A stretch of 64,000 bases of DNA from Phytoseiulus persimilis (Eukaryota > Arthropoda > Arachnida > Mesostigmata > Phytoseiidae): contig CM075102.1 of assembly GCA_037576195.1 (NCBI GenBank), positions 44,202,745 to 44,266,744 on the forward strand, in the 5' to 3' direction. Of the stretch, positions 14,701 to 36,059 are shown piece after piece; within the stretch, counting starts at the first letter, position 1, and each line of letters starts with the position of its first letter. The translations under genes and the position numbers were made by a program. Under the pieces are notes generated by a model, which did no database searches, had not been told where the DNA came from, and worked only from the letters and a program-made list of their open reading frames with translations.

Positions 14701-17200
14701 GCCGGAGCCGGCACGACCGCTCCCCTCGCGAAGACCACCACCTGAGCAACAGAAGTACAAATTCCGAAAGTGCGCAATACGAAACGACTTTCCTCCCCGT
14801 GGCTCCCGCGAATGGTCGGTCCGAAGCCCATCCGACCGCGGGGCGCAGCATGCGACGAGATTTGTAGCCTCCAAACGTTCTCGAGAGCAGGTTCGATATC
14901 CAGCGATTCCGTGAGGAAATACGAGGCTCGACCGCAGCGCCTCTCGACAATCAAAGGGAGATTGGAGGCCTCAAATACCCACGCGGAGCTCACAAAATTT
15001 GACGGGCGACTTCGAGCGGATTCCGCACGACCCGAGGCACTTTCGTGTTGAAATTTCTGTGAACCTCATGAACGGAGAAGCGCTTCCCCTCGTGGAAGAG
15101 CTATCTCATGCTCGAGGAGCCGCACAGATTTTCCCGATTGAGACATCGCGCGTTTCAATAAGCGATTGATCATCGACTCACCTGTGGTTTGTTGTTATTT
15201 TGAGACTTATTTTTCACCTTGTCTCGGTCGGGTCCTCGCTGGGCCGTGTTAGACTTGCCGTCTTTCCCGCCCTTCCGACTTCTTTTTTGGCGCATTGGGG
15301 CTAGAGCTAGAGATGTCGACAAGAAAGCTTCCGCACCGGCGATAACTCCACTGCCGAACGAACTCAGGCCCATGCACGGAGCTAAAACAATTCAAAACCT
15401 CAGGGCTTCTGTCCAAGAACGCGACAATACCGGGGAGCTCATATCAGCTGCCTGCGCAATACCCTCACCATTGACAGACTCATGCAGCGATGCGCGTCTC
15501 GCCTGCACATCGTACATGCACCCGTCGACAACAGCCCCTCTGTGGAAATACCGATGATTTTGGACGGTTTCTTCCGAGAACGATCCTCCTCGGAAGAAGA
15601 GGATCAAGGAGCTCCATGCTCAAAATGGAGATCCCGTGATCGACATGCGCCGTAATCGAATTAACAGATGTTGTTCCGGTGTGAGCTCCAGAACCGGCCT
15701 CGATTCGAGCCGACGAGCTCTGCGTGAGAGAACGAGGGCGCCACCACCAGAGCCATGACGAGAGGTACCAAACGGCTTCCAGGCGGTTTTCGCGGGAGGC
15801 TGCGTATTCAGCGAGGTAGGAAGCAATCTTTGTAGTCTATATTCAACCACTGACTCCATTCGTGAGTCGTTCCTTCCTCTTTGCGACCCGGTTATTGACC
15901 TTATTGAACCAGTTTCGAACCGATTCCAGACCATGGGAGGTAGGTTCCGTCCCTGCGGTAATTATGATCTTCAGGGAAGGGTCAGAACGCCGGTTGCGAC
16001 CCCAACTCTGGGCAAGCTCTGGAGCTGAGCTTCAACCGATGAAGCAGAATGATTCCCCATCAGACCGTGCACTCCAATTTCTTTGCGATACTTCACATAC
16101 CCTCGTGGGCACGTCATCAACCGTTGGCGGTGAGCGTCGGAGGAGGAGGCTATTTCATCGCGGGGAGCTTCGTCCGTAATTGTGAGATGTATCGAGGGCT
16201 CGGCTCTTCCACACAAAGTGAATAAAGGTCTCAGAGCGCCAGCCGGCAACCGTACCGATTAAGAGAACGGAACCGGTCGCGAGATACCCCTTGACACGAC
16301 CCGCCGCTTCGTATAGCTCAAAGAACTATGATCGATCCAGCTCAGCGATTTGGATCGAATGAGGAGAAAATCAGAGAGGAGTGGAACTGTTGCCAGGAGG
16401 ATAACGATCAGAAGGACCGCAACCCCCAACGGAAGCTGACCTGGTCGAGCTGACGGGGATTCTCAATGAAGCCTTTCCGCTGCCGAAATCACTCAAAGGA
16501 GAAGACTGTTTCGATCGCAACATTGACTTTTTGGAATCGGAATGAGATGAACTTCGTCGATCTCTGTGTAGCGGTCCTTGAGCTGGTCGAACACAGCTTT
16601 GTTTTGGCGGCAGCCGGAGTATTTTTCTTGTTCCGGTGACAAGAATGTAATGAGCCCATTCGTCCGCCGGAAACCAAGCATTGATAAAGACAGCGAGTCG
16701 TCATCGACGTGATCGTATCAACTACCTGGGCGCTCTCCTCAAACGATGGAAGCATCGAACGATCAAGGTTGGAAGCGGCTGCGAGCGGGCGTTTAGAGCT
16801 ACCAACATAAGTATGAGGATGAGACTCGAGTAACTGAGCCGCGAAAGGTCGATAAAGTTTCGTGGTCGAACAAAGAAGTCATCTGTCTAAACATCACCGG
16901 CCAGATAGGTCGGAAGACTTCGGAGAATTCATTCTCAAGAACGGAATCGCTCACTACGGGACCGGAGATGTCGATGCGGAGGCCACCGCGATGCTGCACA
17001 ACCTATCAAAAACGAGCTCATTGGCGGTCCTTGTCTTGCAACCGAGGATGCCTGCGGGCCTGCACGGGTCAAGGGATGGGAGAACATTCCCGTTGATCAG
17101 GGATCGAGGGGAAGTTGTGCACCGATCTGACGCGATCGGTCTCCTGACTGATAGAGGTATACGTCAGGAAGAACTTTGAGGGCCATCTTTGCATACGCAT
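11755..17200. other. stretch without a recognisable gene
   Basis: Apart from the weak candidate exon at 15182-15290, I see no supported gene. A CT microsatellite lies near 13422-13441. A minus-strand frame at 16493-16681 looks protein-like over about 45 codons but has no recognisable family and no convincing exon partners. Confidence 0.45.
15182..15290 (-). CDS. candidate exon, Lys/Asn-rich, gene unknown
   Basis: A minus-strand open stretch ends at a consensus GTGAGT donor directly below 15182. Its last ~38 codons, read from a possible internal ATG, are strongly lysine- and asparagine-rich and end in NNNKPQ in phase 0. The composition resembles the candidate exon at 11594-11754, so the two could belong to one minus-strand gene, but the connection is untested. 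The upstream limit given here is only the approximate start of the charged segment. I do not recognise the product. Confidence 0.22.
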
Positions 17201-17206
17201 TTATTA
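17201..17206 (-). promoter_or_regulatory. poly(A) signal of mRpS6
   Basis: AATAAA on the minus strand about 55 bases after the mRpS6 stop codon. Confidence 0.7.
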
Positions 17207-17261
17207 CAAAGGGAAGCATCAGCACTAAGTCACGCTCTGCAACATCTGACTGTACATAATT

Positions 17262-17982
17262 TCAAAAAGGTCCTTTCATTTTCTTCACGATCGGATCCTC
17301 CTTCATCGGCTTCTTTCCCGTTCGCATCAGCTTCTGCACTGAGGGTCTAAGCATGGGAATTTGGAGTTCCTCTTCTAACGTGCATTCGATTTCTTTCTCG
17401 TCCTCTATTGCTGTGCAGTGCGCTGAAATGGTCTAGGAGGTAACTCGATGAACGGACTAAGATCGGCAGGGCCACATCACTCATCGTGGTCAGCGGATTG
17501 TCTCGAGTAAACAACTACTTTCGCGGGGAGACTCACTCTTCACAATGTCCACATCTCGCCTGAGTTCATTTCTGAGGAACGCCGGCATATCCGATCGACC
17601 GTCGAAACGGTAGGCAACGAATGAGCCCGTCAAGTGAGTTTTTCCGTGCGCTCTCATTCTGTAGGCAATATCTTTCTGGAAACCGAGGTTCTCAATGACG
17701 CGTAAGACAACCCCGTTGTTCAGTAGCACTTCTCCAGCCCGCTTCATGCAGGCTGCAGTTTCCGGCTGAAATCGGAGAATTTTTGGTATCGCAGTCTCAC
17801 CTGGAGCGCGACTCGATCTATATTCTTTGCAGCGATCCGGCAGCGTAGGAATCTCCCCGAGAGGTGCTCGAATATGAGTTCTCCTCCAAAACGATGGAAG
17901 AAGCTGTGTATTCATAATAAAAACAAGACACACGGACCCTTTTCATACTCCGCATGACCACGACCAGCTCGTAGAGCGGCAT
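17262..17982 (-). CDS. mRpS6: mitochondrial small-subunit ribosomal protein bS6m (mRpS6), 3 exons
   Basis: Component of the small subunit of the mitochondrial ribosome, encoded in the nucleus. Exons on the minus strand: 17982-17938, 17765-17537 and 17410-17262 (45+229+149 = 423 bases, 140 residues plus stop), close to the insect protein. The start MPLYELVVVMRSMKR aligns with the family opening MPxYEL. The middle exon carries the central S6 fold (RPETA, then VIENLGFQKDIAYRMRAHG and RDVDIVK). The last exon has the arthropod-type tail (ECTLEEELQIPMLRPSVQKL). Borders are GT..AG with matching phases; the first donor (GTCCGT) is weak. There is no obvious separate transit peptide, which is usual for this protein. 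It is transcribed away from ATP5PO, with 384 bases between the two start codons. Confidence 0.9.
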
Positions 17983-18366
17983 CTTACGATGAGTTCCTCC
18001 GCAGGGTGGTCACCTACTTCGGGAGGATAGCTGCAATGTTCAAATCAGAAAACATTCGGGGACCGATCCAACGCCGGTGATGGTATTCGCGCAGGGAACA
18101 CGCTCCTTATTTGTGTTCAGCCACAGACCCGGACTCCTGATGACAAATTGCTCTCTGAACTCCCTAATCCCGAGTACATCCGAGCCGACCAACAGTTTGG
18201 TACTCCCTCTGAGGTGAATAAACGCTCACCAGTCCGCAGTGAAAATACTCTTGGCTTCCCTGCCGAGTCGTGGAGAAGATTCTGAAATCGAATCTCTCCT
18301 CTGCCGAAACTGAATTGTCGTCTGCTCGTGTTCACAGCGGTGCTGGTGACCTTCCGATTCGCAACC
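17983..18366. promoter_or_regulatory. shared 5' interval of the divergent pair mRpS6 / ATP5PO
   Basis: The interval between two start codons pointing away from each other; both genes encode mitochondrial proteins. It must hold both 5' leaders and probably a bidirectional promoter. I see no clear TATA box placed for either gene. Assignment as a shared promoter is inference from layout only. Confidence 0.5.
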
Positions 18367-19600
18367 ATGGCATCTCTGAAAAATGCCACCGTTCTGGTAG
18401 TTATTCAAGATAAATCGGTTTGGATGTTTGAGCATAGTGGAGGCAGATATCCCACTGTTACCGGAGTGTTCCAGTTGATGTCTGGCGTGTCTTCGTCGGT
18501 CCCCCGCCCGATCTGAGATTAGTCGGGTGATACAACCTTCACGAAAGTCAGAATGATTCGATAAATCTTGCGCTTTCCAAAGTCAATTTGTGGCTCGTCT
18601 TTCCAGGCAAGACAGTTCAGCACTGCCCGTGCGAGTCAACAGCTCGTCAAGGTGAGTATTCCGAAGTTTTCCCGACACATGTGCACTCCGCTGTCGTTCT
18701 GAACTGCATTTCGGCACACACCACCGACGGTGTCGAGACTCGAGTTCTGAACTCCGAGCTGAGAGCTACACCTTGGGAGATGTTGGAGTTACTTTAGCGG
18801 GTGCCTGTTACGCCTCCGCCAGCTCCCTGCGCTCGACTTCTCAACTCATGCGGTCATCGTTCTGAGATTGACGGAACTTCGAGCCACTCGATACCTCATA
18901 GCGCATTTTTCCTCCTAGCGGTAATCCTTTCCAAGTATTCCGGTGTCCTACGGATATCTGATGAAATTCCAGCCACCGATCGCTCTGTTCGGCATCGAGG
19001 GTCGCTACGCCAATGCGTTGTACTCCGCTGCCGCCAAACAGAAAAAGCTCGATGCCGTTGAGAAGGATCTGCTCAAGTTCAGAGATGCCGTCCGAGGAGA
19101 CAAGAAGCTGGCGGAGTTCATCTACAACCCTCTGGTCAACAAAGCTGTACGTATCCCAGGCTGTTTATTCCCTATAGATCTCATGGATCGTCCCTGAGAA
19201 TGTTGTCGTTCCACAGTTGAAACGAGACGCTATCCAGAGCGGGCTGAAGAAGCTCAACTACAACGACGTGAGCGTGAATCTGTTCGGCGCCCTCGCCGAG
19301 AACGGCCGCATGAAGTACCTCGACTCGGTTATCGATGCTTACGGCAAGATCATGTCCGCGGAGCGTGGGGAGATCCTCTGCGAAGTCGTAACCGCAAAGC
19401 CTCTCGACGCGACCATGGAAAAGGAGCTCGAGAGCGCTCTTGCCGGGTTCACCAAGAAGGGCGAGAAAATCCTGCTGACCAAGAGAGTCGATCCCTCGAT
19501 TTTGGGTGGAATGATTGTTTCTGTGGGCGATAGGTTCGTCGATATGTCCGTTGCGTCAAAGGTCAAGCTGTACACGAAAGTACTGAAGGACGTCGCCTAG
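18367..19600 (+). CDS. ATP5PO: ATP synthase subunit O / OSCP, mitochondrial, 4 exons
   Basis: Peripheral-stalk protein of mitochondrial F1Fo-ATP synthase, holding F1 to the stator at the matrix side. Exons 18367-18396, 18607-18651, 18973-19146 and 19217-19600 give 633 coding bases (210 residues), almost the length of the fly protein. All junctions are phase 0 with GT..AG borders. Exon 1 (MASLKNATVL) and exon 2 (ARQFSTARASQQLVK) form a basic, Ser/Ala-rich import presequence. The mature part begins PPIALFGIEGRYANALYSAA, a family hallmark. The C-terminal half has the GEI-CEVVTAKPLD segment and the conserved DPSILGGMIVSVGDRFVDMS motif. The ATG context (CAACCATGG) is favourable. A weaker alternative is that exon 3 starts at its own ATG (18961), but that would lose the presequence. 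Confidence 0.95.
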
Positions 19601-19680
19601 TTTTAGAATGTATTCTGCCATCCGAATCGTCGACCGCGGAGTTCCACTCTGTGCTGTATGGTAGCGACAAAGGAAGCGAT

Positions 19681-19686
19681 AATAAA
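19681..19686 (+). promoter_or_regulatory. poly(A) signal of ATP5PO
   Basis: AATAAA about 80 bases after the ATP5PO stop codon, followed by a second A/T-rich run. Confidence 0.75.
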
Positions 19687-19814
19687 AATATAAACCATGT
19701 GTTACTGTTGTTTTACATTCTTTCCACGGCATCATCGTTATAAACGGCCCAATGCATCGTGCAACATTCCACCGAAGGAAACCGTACTCATTTCTCCCCC
19801 GCTAGTTAGTGCGC

Positions 19815-20219
19815 TCAAGTCGCTCCCCACACCTTCGAGAACTGAATTTTCGCTGAGACACGGGGCAGAATAGAGATCTCGTATTTGACAGCCCATCCGA
19901 GAAACGGCGGAACACAGTCTGATAACAGGGGAAGGGGCGCGTGGGCATCGAGTGACGCGAACATAGAAAGGTTTTCGAGGTTTCTGAGGGCCAGATCTGC
20001 GAGCAGCCCGCGACTCCGTTTTTCGGAATTTTGAATCGTCGCGCCAGAACTAGAGCCCGCAACGCTGTCTGTAAACAGAGAAGATGGCTGCTTACATGAG
20101 GAGGAGGAGATCAACGCGAAAAAAATAAGGGAGTCGACGTCTCGCAACTTGTTGGCGAAGATCCGTTCCTCTATTGCAACCATCTCCTCAAGGAGCTTGG
20201 GTGAGAGCGGGTCCAATCT
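19815..20219 (-). CDS. candidate terminal exon of an unrecognised minus-strand gene
   Basis: On the minus strand a good acceptor (TTCTTCCCAG) just above 20219 opens a 134-codon frame that ends at a stop at 19815-19817. The start, RLDPLSPKLLEEMVAIEERIF, and the body have a natural amino-acid composition (leucine-rich helix-like start, serine-rich middle, hydrophobic end). A 27-base stretch inside looks like a mini-intron (GTAAGC..ACAG) but is too short and keeps the frame, so it is probably coding. No family was recognised, no upstream exon could be joined, and no AATAAA is seen just downstream. It may equally be a chance frame. Confidence 0.3.
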   Translation of the reverse strand, partial: RLDPLSPKLLEEMVAIEERIFANKLRDVDSLIFFALISSSSCKQPSSLFTDSVAGSSSGATIQNSEKRSRGLLADLALRNLENLSMFASLDAHAPLPLLSDCVPPFLGWAVKYEISILPRVSAKIQFSKVWGAT

Positions 20220-20840
20220 CTGGGAAGAAGTCCATCACATGGGACAACATCGAGATGTCATAGCGCAAAGCCTGACTACGGAGCACCGAAGGACCGGCGG
20301 TGAGTATCGATAAGTAGCGAGTACTTCAGAATATGATAGCTTGATAAATTTCCGGGCATTCATCGAAGCCTCTCTACAGTGAAGCATTCGGAAAGTTCAT
20401 TCCATTGAATCAACTATTTCTATTGAAAACTTCGAAGAGAGCGGCGCCATCTCTCAGGAATGAGTTTGTTATATGGAATCAAATCAAGATGACGTAGAAC
20501 ACAACCTCTTCAGAGAGCAGCAAAGGGCCGGCGGTGAGTTACGCTGATGAGAAAGTTCCCATGAATATAGGGACTCCATGATTCGTGAGCAACTTTTCCT
20601 GGCCAAAGGAAATGGAGGCACATCTTGATGCCCGCTCTGAGCCGATCGACGTTTCTCTGACGAAGGCATCTGGAATGTTTTTGTTCACCGGATTCGAATC
20701 ACTGCGAGAGAATCTCACGGTGATGGCTCAAATCGATTCCTGAATTATCTTCCCAGAACGCCTCTGCTGATGCGAAGAAGGAAAAACAATTCATTGTGGT
20801 GTCCAAGCCTACATATAACAGCACTCGCTTGTCTTTTCAG
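20220..20840. other. gap before DPP8/9; nothing firm seen
   Basis: Contains two similar plus-strand stretches that end in GGCGGTGAGT (near 20300 and 20535) and could be donors of 5' leader exons for the DPP8/9 gene. Nothing else is recognisable. Confidence 0.35.
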
Positions 20841-20842
20841 TC

Positions 20843-24473
<3,631 letters not shown>

Positions 24474-24512
24474 TATGGGGCTTATTAATTGCCGCACGGA
24501 CTCGAATTCGCG

Positions 24513-24518
24513 AATAAA
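24513..24518 (+). promoter_or_regulatory. poly(A) signal of DPP8/9
   Basis: AATAAA 40 bases after the DPP8/9 stop codon. Confidence 0.7.
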
Positions 24519-25779
24519 ATATTACGTATCCTCCCTGTCATTCGCGAGAGAGCGTTCCGGGATGAACTGCCAGACATTCCTCGTGATTTTTCGAATTCTC
24601 TGAGTGATAGTGCTCGGAAACTGAGGAGCCGAGTGTTTCGTTTGACTGACAGGCGCAGACTGGCTGACTGGGTTTCCGTTACAGACGATTGATTGGTCAA
24701 TATTAGGATGCTGAGTGTCAATGTAAGTGTTATTCGGTGAGAGATCGGTTCTCCTCCGCACAGCGCCTGCTGCCTCGAGCCGAATGCGAAGCAGTGCTTT
24801 CCTTTGGAGTAGTGATTCTGAAACTAGGGTTCCAGAGGGCCACGACTTCCTCTCTCCAGCGTTCGGGGGAGGGGACCAAGGGCCCGAAACGATCGAGAGC
24901 CACTGCTCCAGGGATCATCTAACGGACTCTTTCAAATCCAGTTCCAGAGCTCTCAAAACCGATATTCGATCCCACTGACAATGAATCGGGGCGTACAGAG
25001 ATGCTTTCGATGCACGTAGCCTCCAAACGCTGATTCTCAGGATCGCTGAAAATCGCAGAATCGCAACACCGGATAATTGCATTCATCCTCATATATATTG
25101 CAGTCACAGGTAGCCAAGTTATTCGGAGCGCGCGCAGCCGACAGATCCTTGGTTTGTCTGCAGCTGACTGGCGGCGAGTTGAGCAGCCGAGAATCACGAG
25201 TTATTCTGAGTTTCTCCACGCCGTGACAGCCGAAGAGTGGAGAGGGTATTCTAGACATTGGGGCGAGAGACGGGGTCTGAGGCAAAGACAGATGCGATTG
25301 CTTAGTTGGAATAGATCTCGGATTGGGACGAAGCAGAGTTCGAAGGAATCGGAAGAATAGAGCACAGCCAGCAGATTGCTGCTCATTGAAGGTGGCGTCG
25401 CGGAGCCTCGTACTCGCGATGCTCCGGGAGCCTGTGCGAAATTCATGGTTCACATCATTGGCGGCGCCATCATGAGGCTATGACGACTGAAGCCTTACAT
25501 TTCTCAGGACCTACCCCAACTCGATTCCTAGCTTTCAACCACCTCATATGTTTTTTCCCGCCTTCGGTCGTTTTCCGAGCATAAATTTCTCATTTTCTTC
25601 GAGAGACAGCTGACGCCCAGCTGACTCTCGCGACACAGCCGACTGAAAGCGTGGAAAATCGCTGGCGCCGCCACTGCTTCACATTGCTTGCATCTGCATG
25701 GGCAGGCGATGTACCCGTGCCAGCTCGCGAGACTTTTAGCTCGGGAGTGCCAGCGCCGAGAAGCTTAACAGAGCCTACC
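24519..25779. other. intergenic, nothing recognised
   Basis: Short open frames on both strands only; no family similarity, no convincing exon borders. Confidence 0.45.
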
Positions 25780-25962
25780 TCTGTTTTCCGGCTGTACTTT
25801 CCGGTATTTCTTCAGTAACACTCCCTATCGCCTCGCAAATCCCATTGCGGGCGGTGGGCTTGGGTCTTAGGATGGTTCGGATTTAATTCTGATATAAATT
25901 GAATCCTCTTTTTACCACATGAGGAATTTTGTTGTCCCGGCCGGGGATCACACCTACAGAGC
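25780..25962 (-). repeat. tRNA-derived SINE, second copy, 5' end eroded
   Basis: On the minus strand this copy matches the SINE at 60989-61263 over its body (ATGTGGTAAAAAGAGGAT, then CAGAATTAAATC..GAACCATC and the ACCGCCCGCAATGGGATTTG segment) and ends with the same CAGCCGGAAAACA tail. Part of the B-box region (GATCCCCGGCCG) remains but the upstream tRNA-like half is diverged or missing. I saw no clear target-site duplication. Confidence 0.8.
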
Positions 25963-28025
25963 ACACCTAAGATGTCAAAACATGACGGCAGATTATGGCA
26001 GCTTTTTGTGATGGTATATACAGATGGTGGCGTCGATGAGCTCAGGCTGCTGGCGCGTTGTTGTACGCCGGCTCCCTCAACTCGCCCAGAGCCAACCGCA
26101 ATAGATCTCTATTTTGGAATGCCGCGACAAGTTCCTCCAACTCGATGCTCGAGTTGTCTTGCCCTGGACTGTCTGTCGAGCGGTATCAAGACGGCGTGGC
26201 TCTCATTTGGAGATAGGTTTTTCCTGTCGATGCGTTGCCCGCAAACGCAGGGCTTTCCGAGAGGAGGGTTGCCCGGGCGAGTTACTTCTCAAACGGAACA
26301 GCTGAGCGCGGTGGAGCCGCCTTTCGTGAGAGAGAGAGAGCTGGTGTATTCTGAGACCCAGAGAAGTCATTATGAGCCGGGAGCTCGCATTTCACGTGTT
26401 GTAAGCGAGAGCTGTGGATTCGTGGAGTTTTTCAGGAATGCCTTAACTGCAAGCAGATACCAACGCTTGCTATGGATGGGTCAATCGAAAAACTCGTAGC
26501 GGAGAGTTCATCTGCACTGGTTGAAGACATTCAAGGTGAGCCTCATTAATCCGAAACAGTGGCGGCGCCAGCATGAAGCTGGGCAAGCTTAAGCTACCCA
26601 AATCTCAGAATCCAATTCTTGGAGATCTGCAAGCACTGGTGTATTCAAGACGCAAGCGAGGACCGAGAATCTCGCTGGGGAGCCTCATAACTGATTCAGG
26701 GCGATGATTCCACGCATCTCGGGAAACAGTTATCGATCCCGAATCTGTCGCGGCGATACAATAACAGGAACTAATGAGAAGTTCCTTCAGAGAACCTACA
26801 GAGAACAGTAAGTTGAATTGAATCGATCCACGAGGATCTCGCCGGCCAAAACAACTTCCGAAAAAATCCTTGCGCCGCCACTGATCCGAAACATGTCCAA
26901 AGATTCGCTAAACTTCTCACTGCCGATGAACCGACAACCGGTGTGGACGTGGACGGAGAACGGGAATGCGGAGAAGAGTTTCGTGTCCCCTACAACGATG
27001 CCCCTCGGAGTTCCTTTCATTGATTCTCTGGGCTCGTAGTGGACGCGGGAGTTGTGCTCGGAAGAGCGCATCGTTCCAAGGTAACTGAATCTGAACGGAA
27101 CAAGATCACCCATCACTCTGAGTGATGCCATCATCCTCATGCCGTATTCAGAAGTAGATTCAGATTATTTCCACGCTCTACGATAATATCGGGAGGACGA
27201 CCTGGTTCCTCTGCTCGGAGAGGGGGGCGCCGATGCAATATCATCCAATACCTACGAGGGTCATATGCAGCTCCATCGTTCGATTGCACAGTCCGACAGA
27301 AGAACGCATTTCGTGTGACAAGGAATCTATGACCCAGGTCTAGGTGAATCGAGTTCGTTGATTCTGATTCTACCAACCGTTCCTTCAAATTGGTTCCAGT
27401 TTTTTTGTCACATCGGTTACGCGGTTCTCGTTATTTTTTGCCTGTTCGATGTCGGTCTGCGTGATTCAGAGCCGCAGCCTCTGAGCTAGAGGTTGTGACT
27501 CCCTTTCAGACTCCAATTGCGAACATTTCCAGATGATGTTCTGCACTCTCAGATGAGCCCTGCCGTTTCAATCGGCAAACCAACGAAAACATGAGATCAT
27601 AACCGAGTGCAAGAATTATTCGAGGCTGAGTCATTCTCGAGATTTCTCCTGCTTACATCCGATCCCGCTCTTGAAACTCTTTCGAGAGTCGACCGCCTGG
27701 GCGACCCCGACGAATGTACAGAACGGAGCTCCACTCCATTTTGAACGTTAATAAAGACCTCGTCATGCTCAGTTCAAAATACCCTTGGAGCTGTCTGAGC
27801 TTCCGTGGTCTCGTTTCGACGCCGAGGGTCGTCACGATTCACTGCCTCGGCTACCTGCTTCGAATTAACCGTAACTTTCCAGGTGGCAGAAGACCGTCAT
27901 GGTCATCCATCGTCGAAAAACGATCCCGCCTTCTTAGCCTTTTCTCCCATTCTCGAACGAGGCGAATGATGTGACTGCGTAGTATGGAGAATTGTTAACA
28001 GCTCGTTGTTGATTTGGGTCCACAG
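25963..28025. other. interval upstream of the resolved ABCC exons
   Basis: The missing 5' exons of the ABC transporter should lie here if they are in the window. Only one weak candidate was seen: after an acceptor near 27400 a short hydrophobic stretch (HIGYAVLVIFCLFDVGL) could be the last helix of an N-terminal TMD0. Its donor is not convincing. Another stretch after the TTCCAG near 27882 is open for about 28 codons without recognisable similarity. Confidence 0.35.
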
Positions 28026-34546
<6,521 letters not shown>

Positions 34547-34589
34547 AACTTGCCCTGTTGTACATAGATTCTTAGAGATCTGTGCATAA

Positions 34590-34595
34590 ATTAAA
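34590..34595 (+). promoter_or_regulatory. likely poly(A) signal (ATTAAA) of the ABCC gene
   Basis: ATTAAA 44 bases after the ABCC stop codon; no canonical AATAAA is closer. Confidence 0.5.
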
Positions 34596-34599
34596 TTAA

Positions 34600-35570
34600 T
34601 TATCCAAACTGTGGGAAGTTCTCCTACCGGAAGATTTTGGAGACGTCGGGCCATATCTGGTGCTATTCGAAATGGGGAGGGGCGGCATCAAATGTTTCAT
34701 TGTGAGATTGGAATGCTGCGTGTTTCTCTCTTCCTCGTAAATTCCTCGATTCCTTCGTGACTGGTATTTCCCAGAACTCTCAGTAAAGCTTCCCCCTCCG
34801 CATGGTGTGTTCTAGAACACAGTAGGGTTCAGAGGGTCCCCAAAACCTCGTTATAAACAAGTTAGTACTGTTCGATCCAGTGCGTTGGTGACCGGTGTGT
34901 TGCGGGACTTCGGACAGTCCCATCGAGGCGGGGGACTACTCTGAGTTGCAAACCGCTGTCGGATACCGTTTCCTGAGAACCGCTATTGTTTCGATTAGGG
35001 CGACAGACTCGGAAGACCGTTGCTGTTGCCAGAAGTGACTCTGTCATCGGAGAGAAGATTCGGCTGCACCTTCTCCATCAGAGTGCATATCATCCGGTTG
35101 GGTTTTCCAGAGCGTAGCGAGCAGCTCGCTTCCTCGGCGATTCGACTTCTCACCCGACAACGGCCCACTAGTTTGTAGACAGGAGCTTCACCCGCCTACT
35201 TCTCCACCCGCGGCGTTGAGAAAGCCGACTAGGTTGGAGGTGCCCTCCAGCCTTTGGAGCCTTCCGCCGTCAGAGTGCCCCTTCGAGTTGGCTTCGACTT
35301 TTTTCCTCCGCTATTCCGGGCTCTTTGAAAGTTCTCGCGACTCCACTCGTCAACGTCTTCTTGTTGGGGGCATTCGAGTGCGTCCACGGGGTACCTATCG
35401 GTCTCGCTGCCTTTGGTTCGGTCGACTGGGTCTCTTGATTCGTTCAAACTCGGATTGCCCGTGCCATCTCCTGAGAGTGGTGAACGCTACGGAATGAATC
35501 TCGGGTTGATACTTTCCACAAGGAGAGGAGTTTCGCCAACAGAGAATCTTCGGCCTCAGATTGCTCTCAG
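34600..35570. other. intergenic; possible first exon of the next gene not found
   Basis: Nothing recognised. A signal-peptide exon for the cysteine-rich candidate downstream would be expected here but I could not identify one with a fitting donor. Confidence 0.4.
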
Positions 35571-36051
35571 TCTCTGGCGACTACATTCAAACTCTGAACT
35601 GCGCGCTTGGGGCGGATTCCAACTGTTTCGACTTGGCTCATCAATCAGAATGCTCAACCAGAGAATTGGACAGCGGTGAGCCTACGTGCGGAACGAGTAA
35701 CACCGCACGGGTCGCTGGCTCATCGTTGACGCGAGAACCATCGAATCCAAGCGTGGATTCGAGACGTGACGCGGAACGCTCAGATCCAGTACGAGATCTG
35801 CAACAGCGGTAACGTAGAGGTACTCCCACGGTAAGCTCTAAGCTTCTCCGGTAGATGGCGACACAAATTTCATCTCAGGGGGATTCTGGTCCTTCTTGAG
35901 GGAATTCTCAAGTTTCGCTGTTTCCGAGAGGCCATAGCAAACGGACAATCTTCAGTGATCTGTCGGCTAATCCCTGGGCTAAAGCCAGATGATGTGAACC
36001 CGCGCAAACACCGTCTGTCGGTCCAGTCAACGCGATCAAGAGTTTGGCATA
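35571..36051 (+). CDS. candidate small cysteine-rich gene, 3 phase-compatible exons
   Basis: Two exons with good borders fit each other in phase: 35571-35675 (after TTGCTCTCAG, before GTGAGC) and 35752-35830 (before GTAAGC). A third stretch from about 35877 (after ATTTCATCTCAG) continues the frame to a stop at 36049-36051, though it could also end earlier at an unrecognised donor. The first exon reads SGDYIQTLNCALGADSNCF and has three Cys in about 20 residues; the second contains QIQYEICNSGNVEVLPR; the third adds two Cys. The first exon lacks an ATG, so a 5' exon, perhaps with a signal peptide, is missing. I do not recognise the family. A secreted protein is a guess from the cysteine spacing. 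Confidence 0.4.
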
Positions 36052-36059
36052 CATGACCA

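Noticed and set aside
20069..20095. Apparent intron (GTAAGC..ACAG) in the candidate exon at 19815-20219
   Set aside because: Only 27 bases long, below any usual intron size, and the frame is kept either way.
25972..26499. 175-codon plus-strand frame upstream of the ABC transporter
   Set aside because: Considered as an N-terminal exon of the transporter, but it has no membrane segments or similarity and begins beside a SINE.
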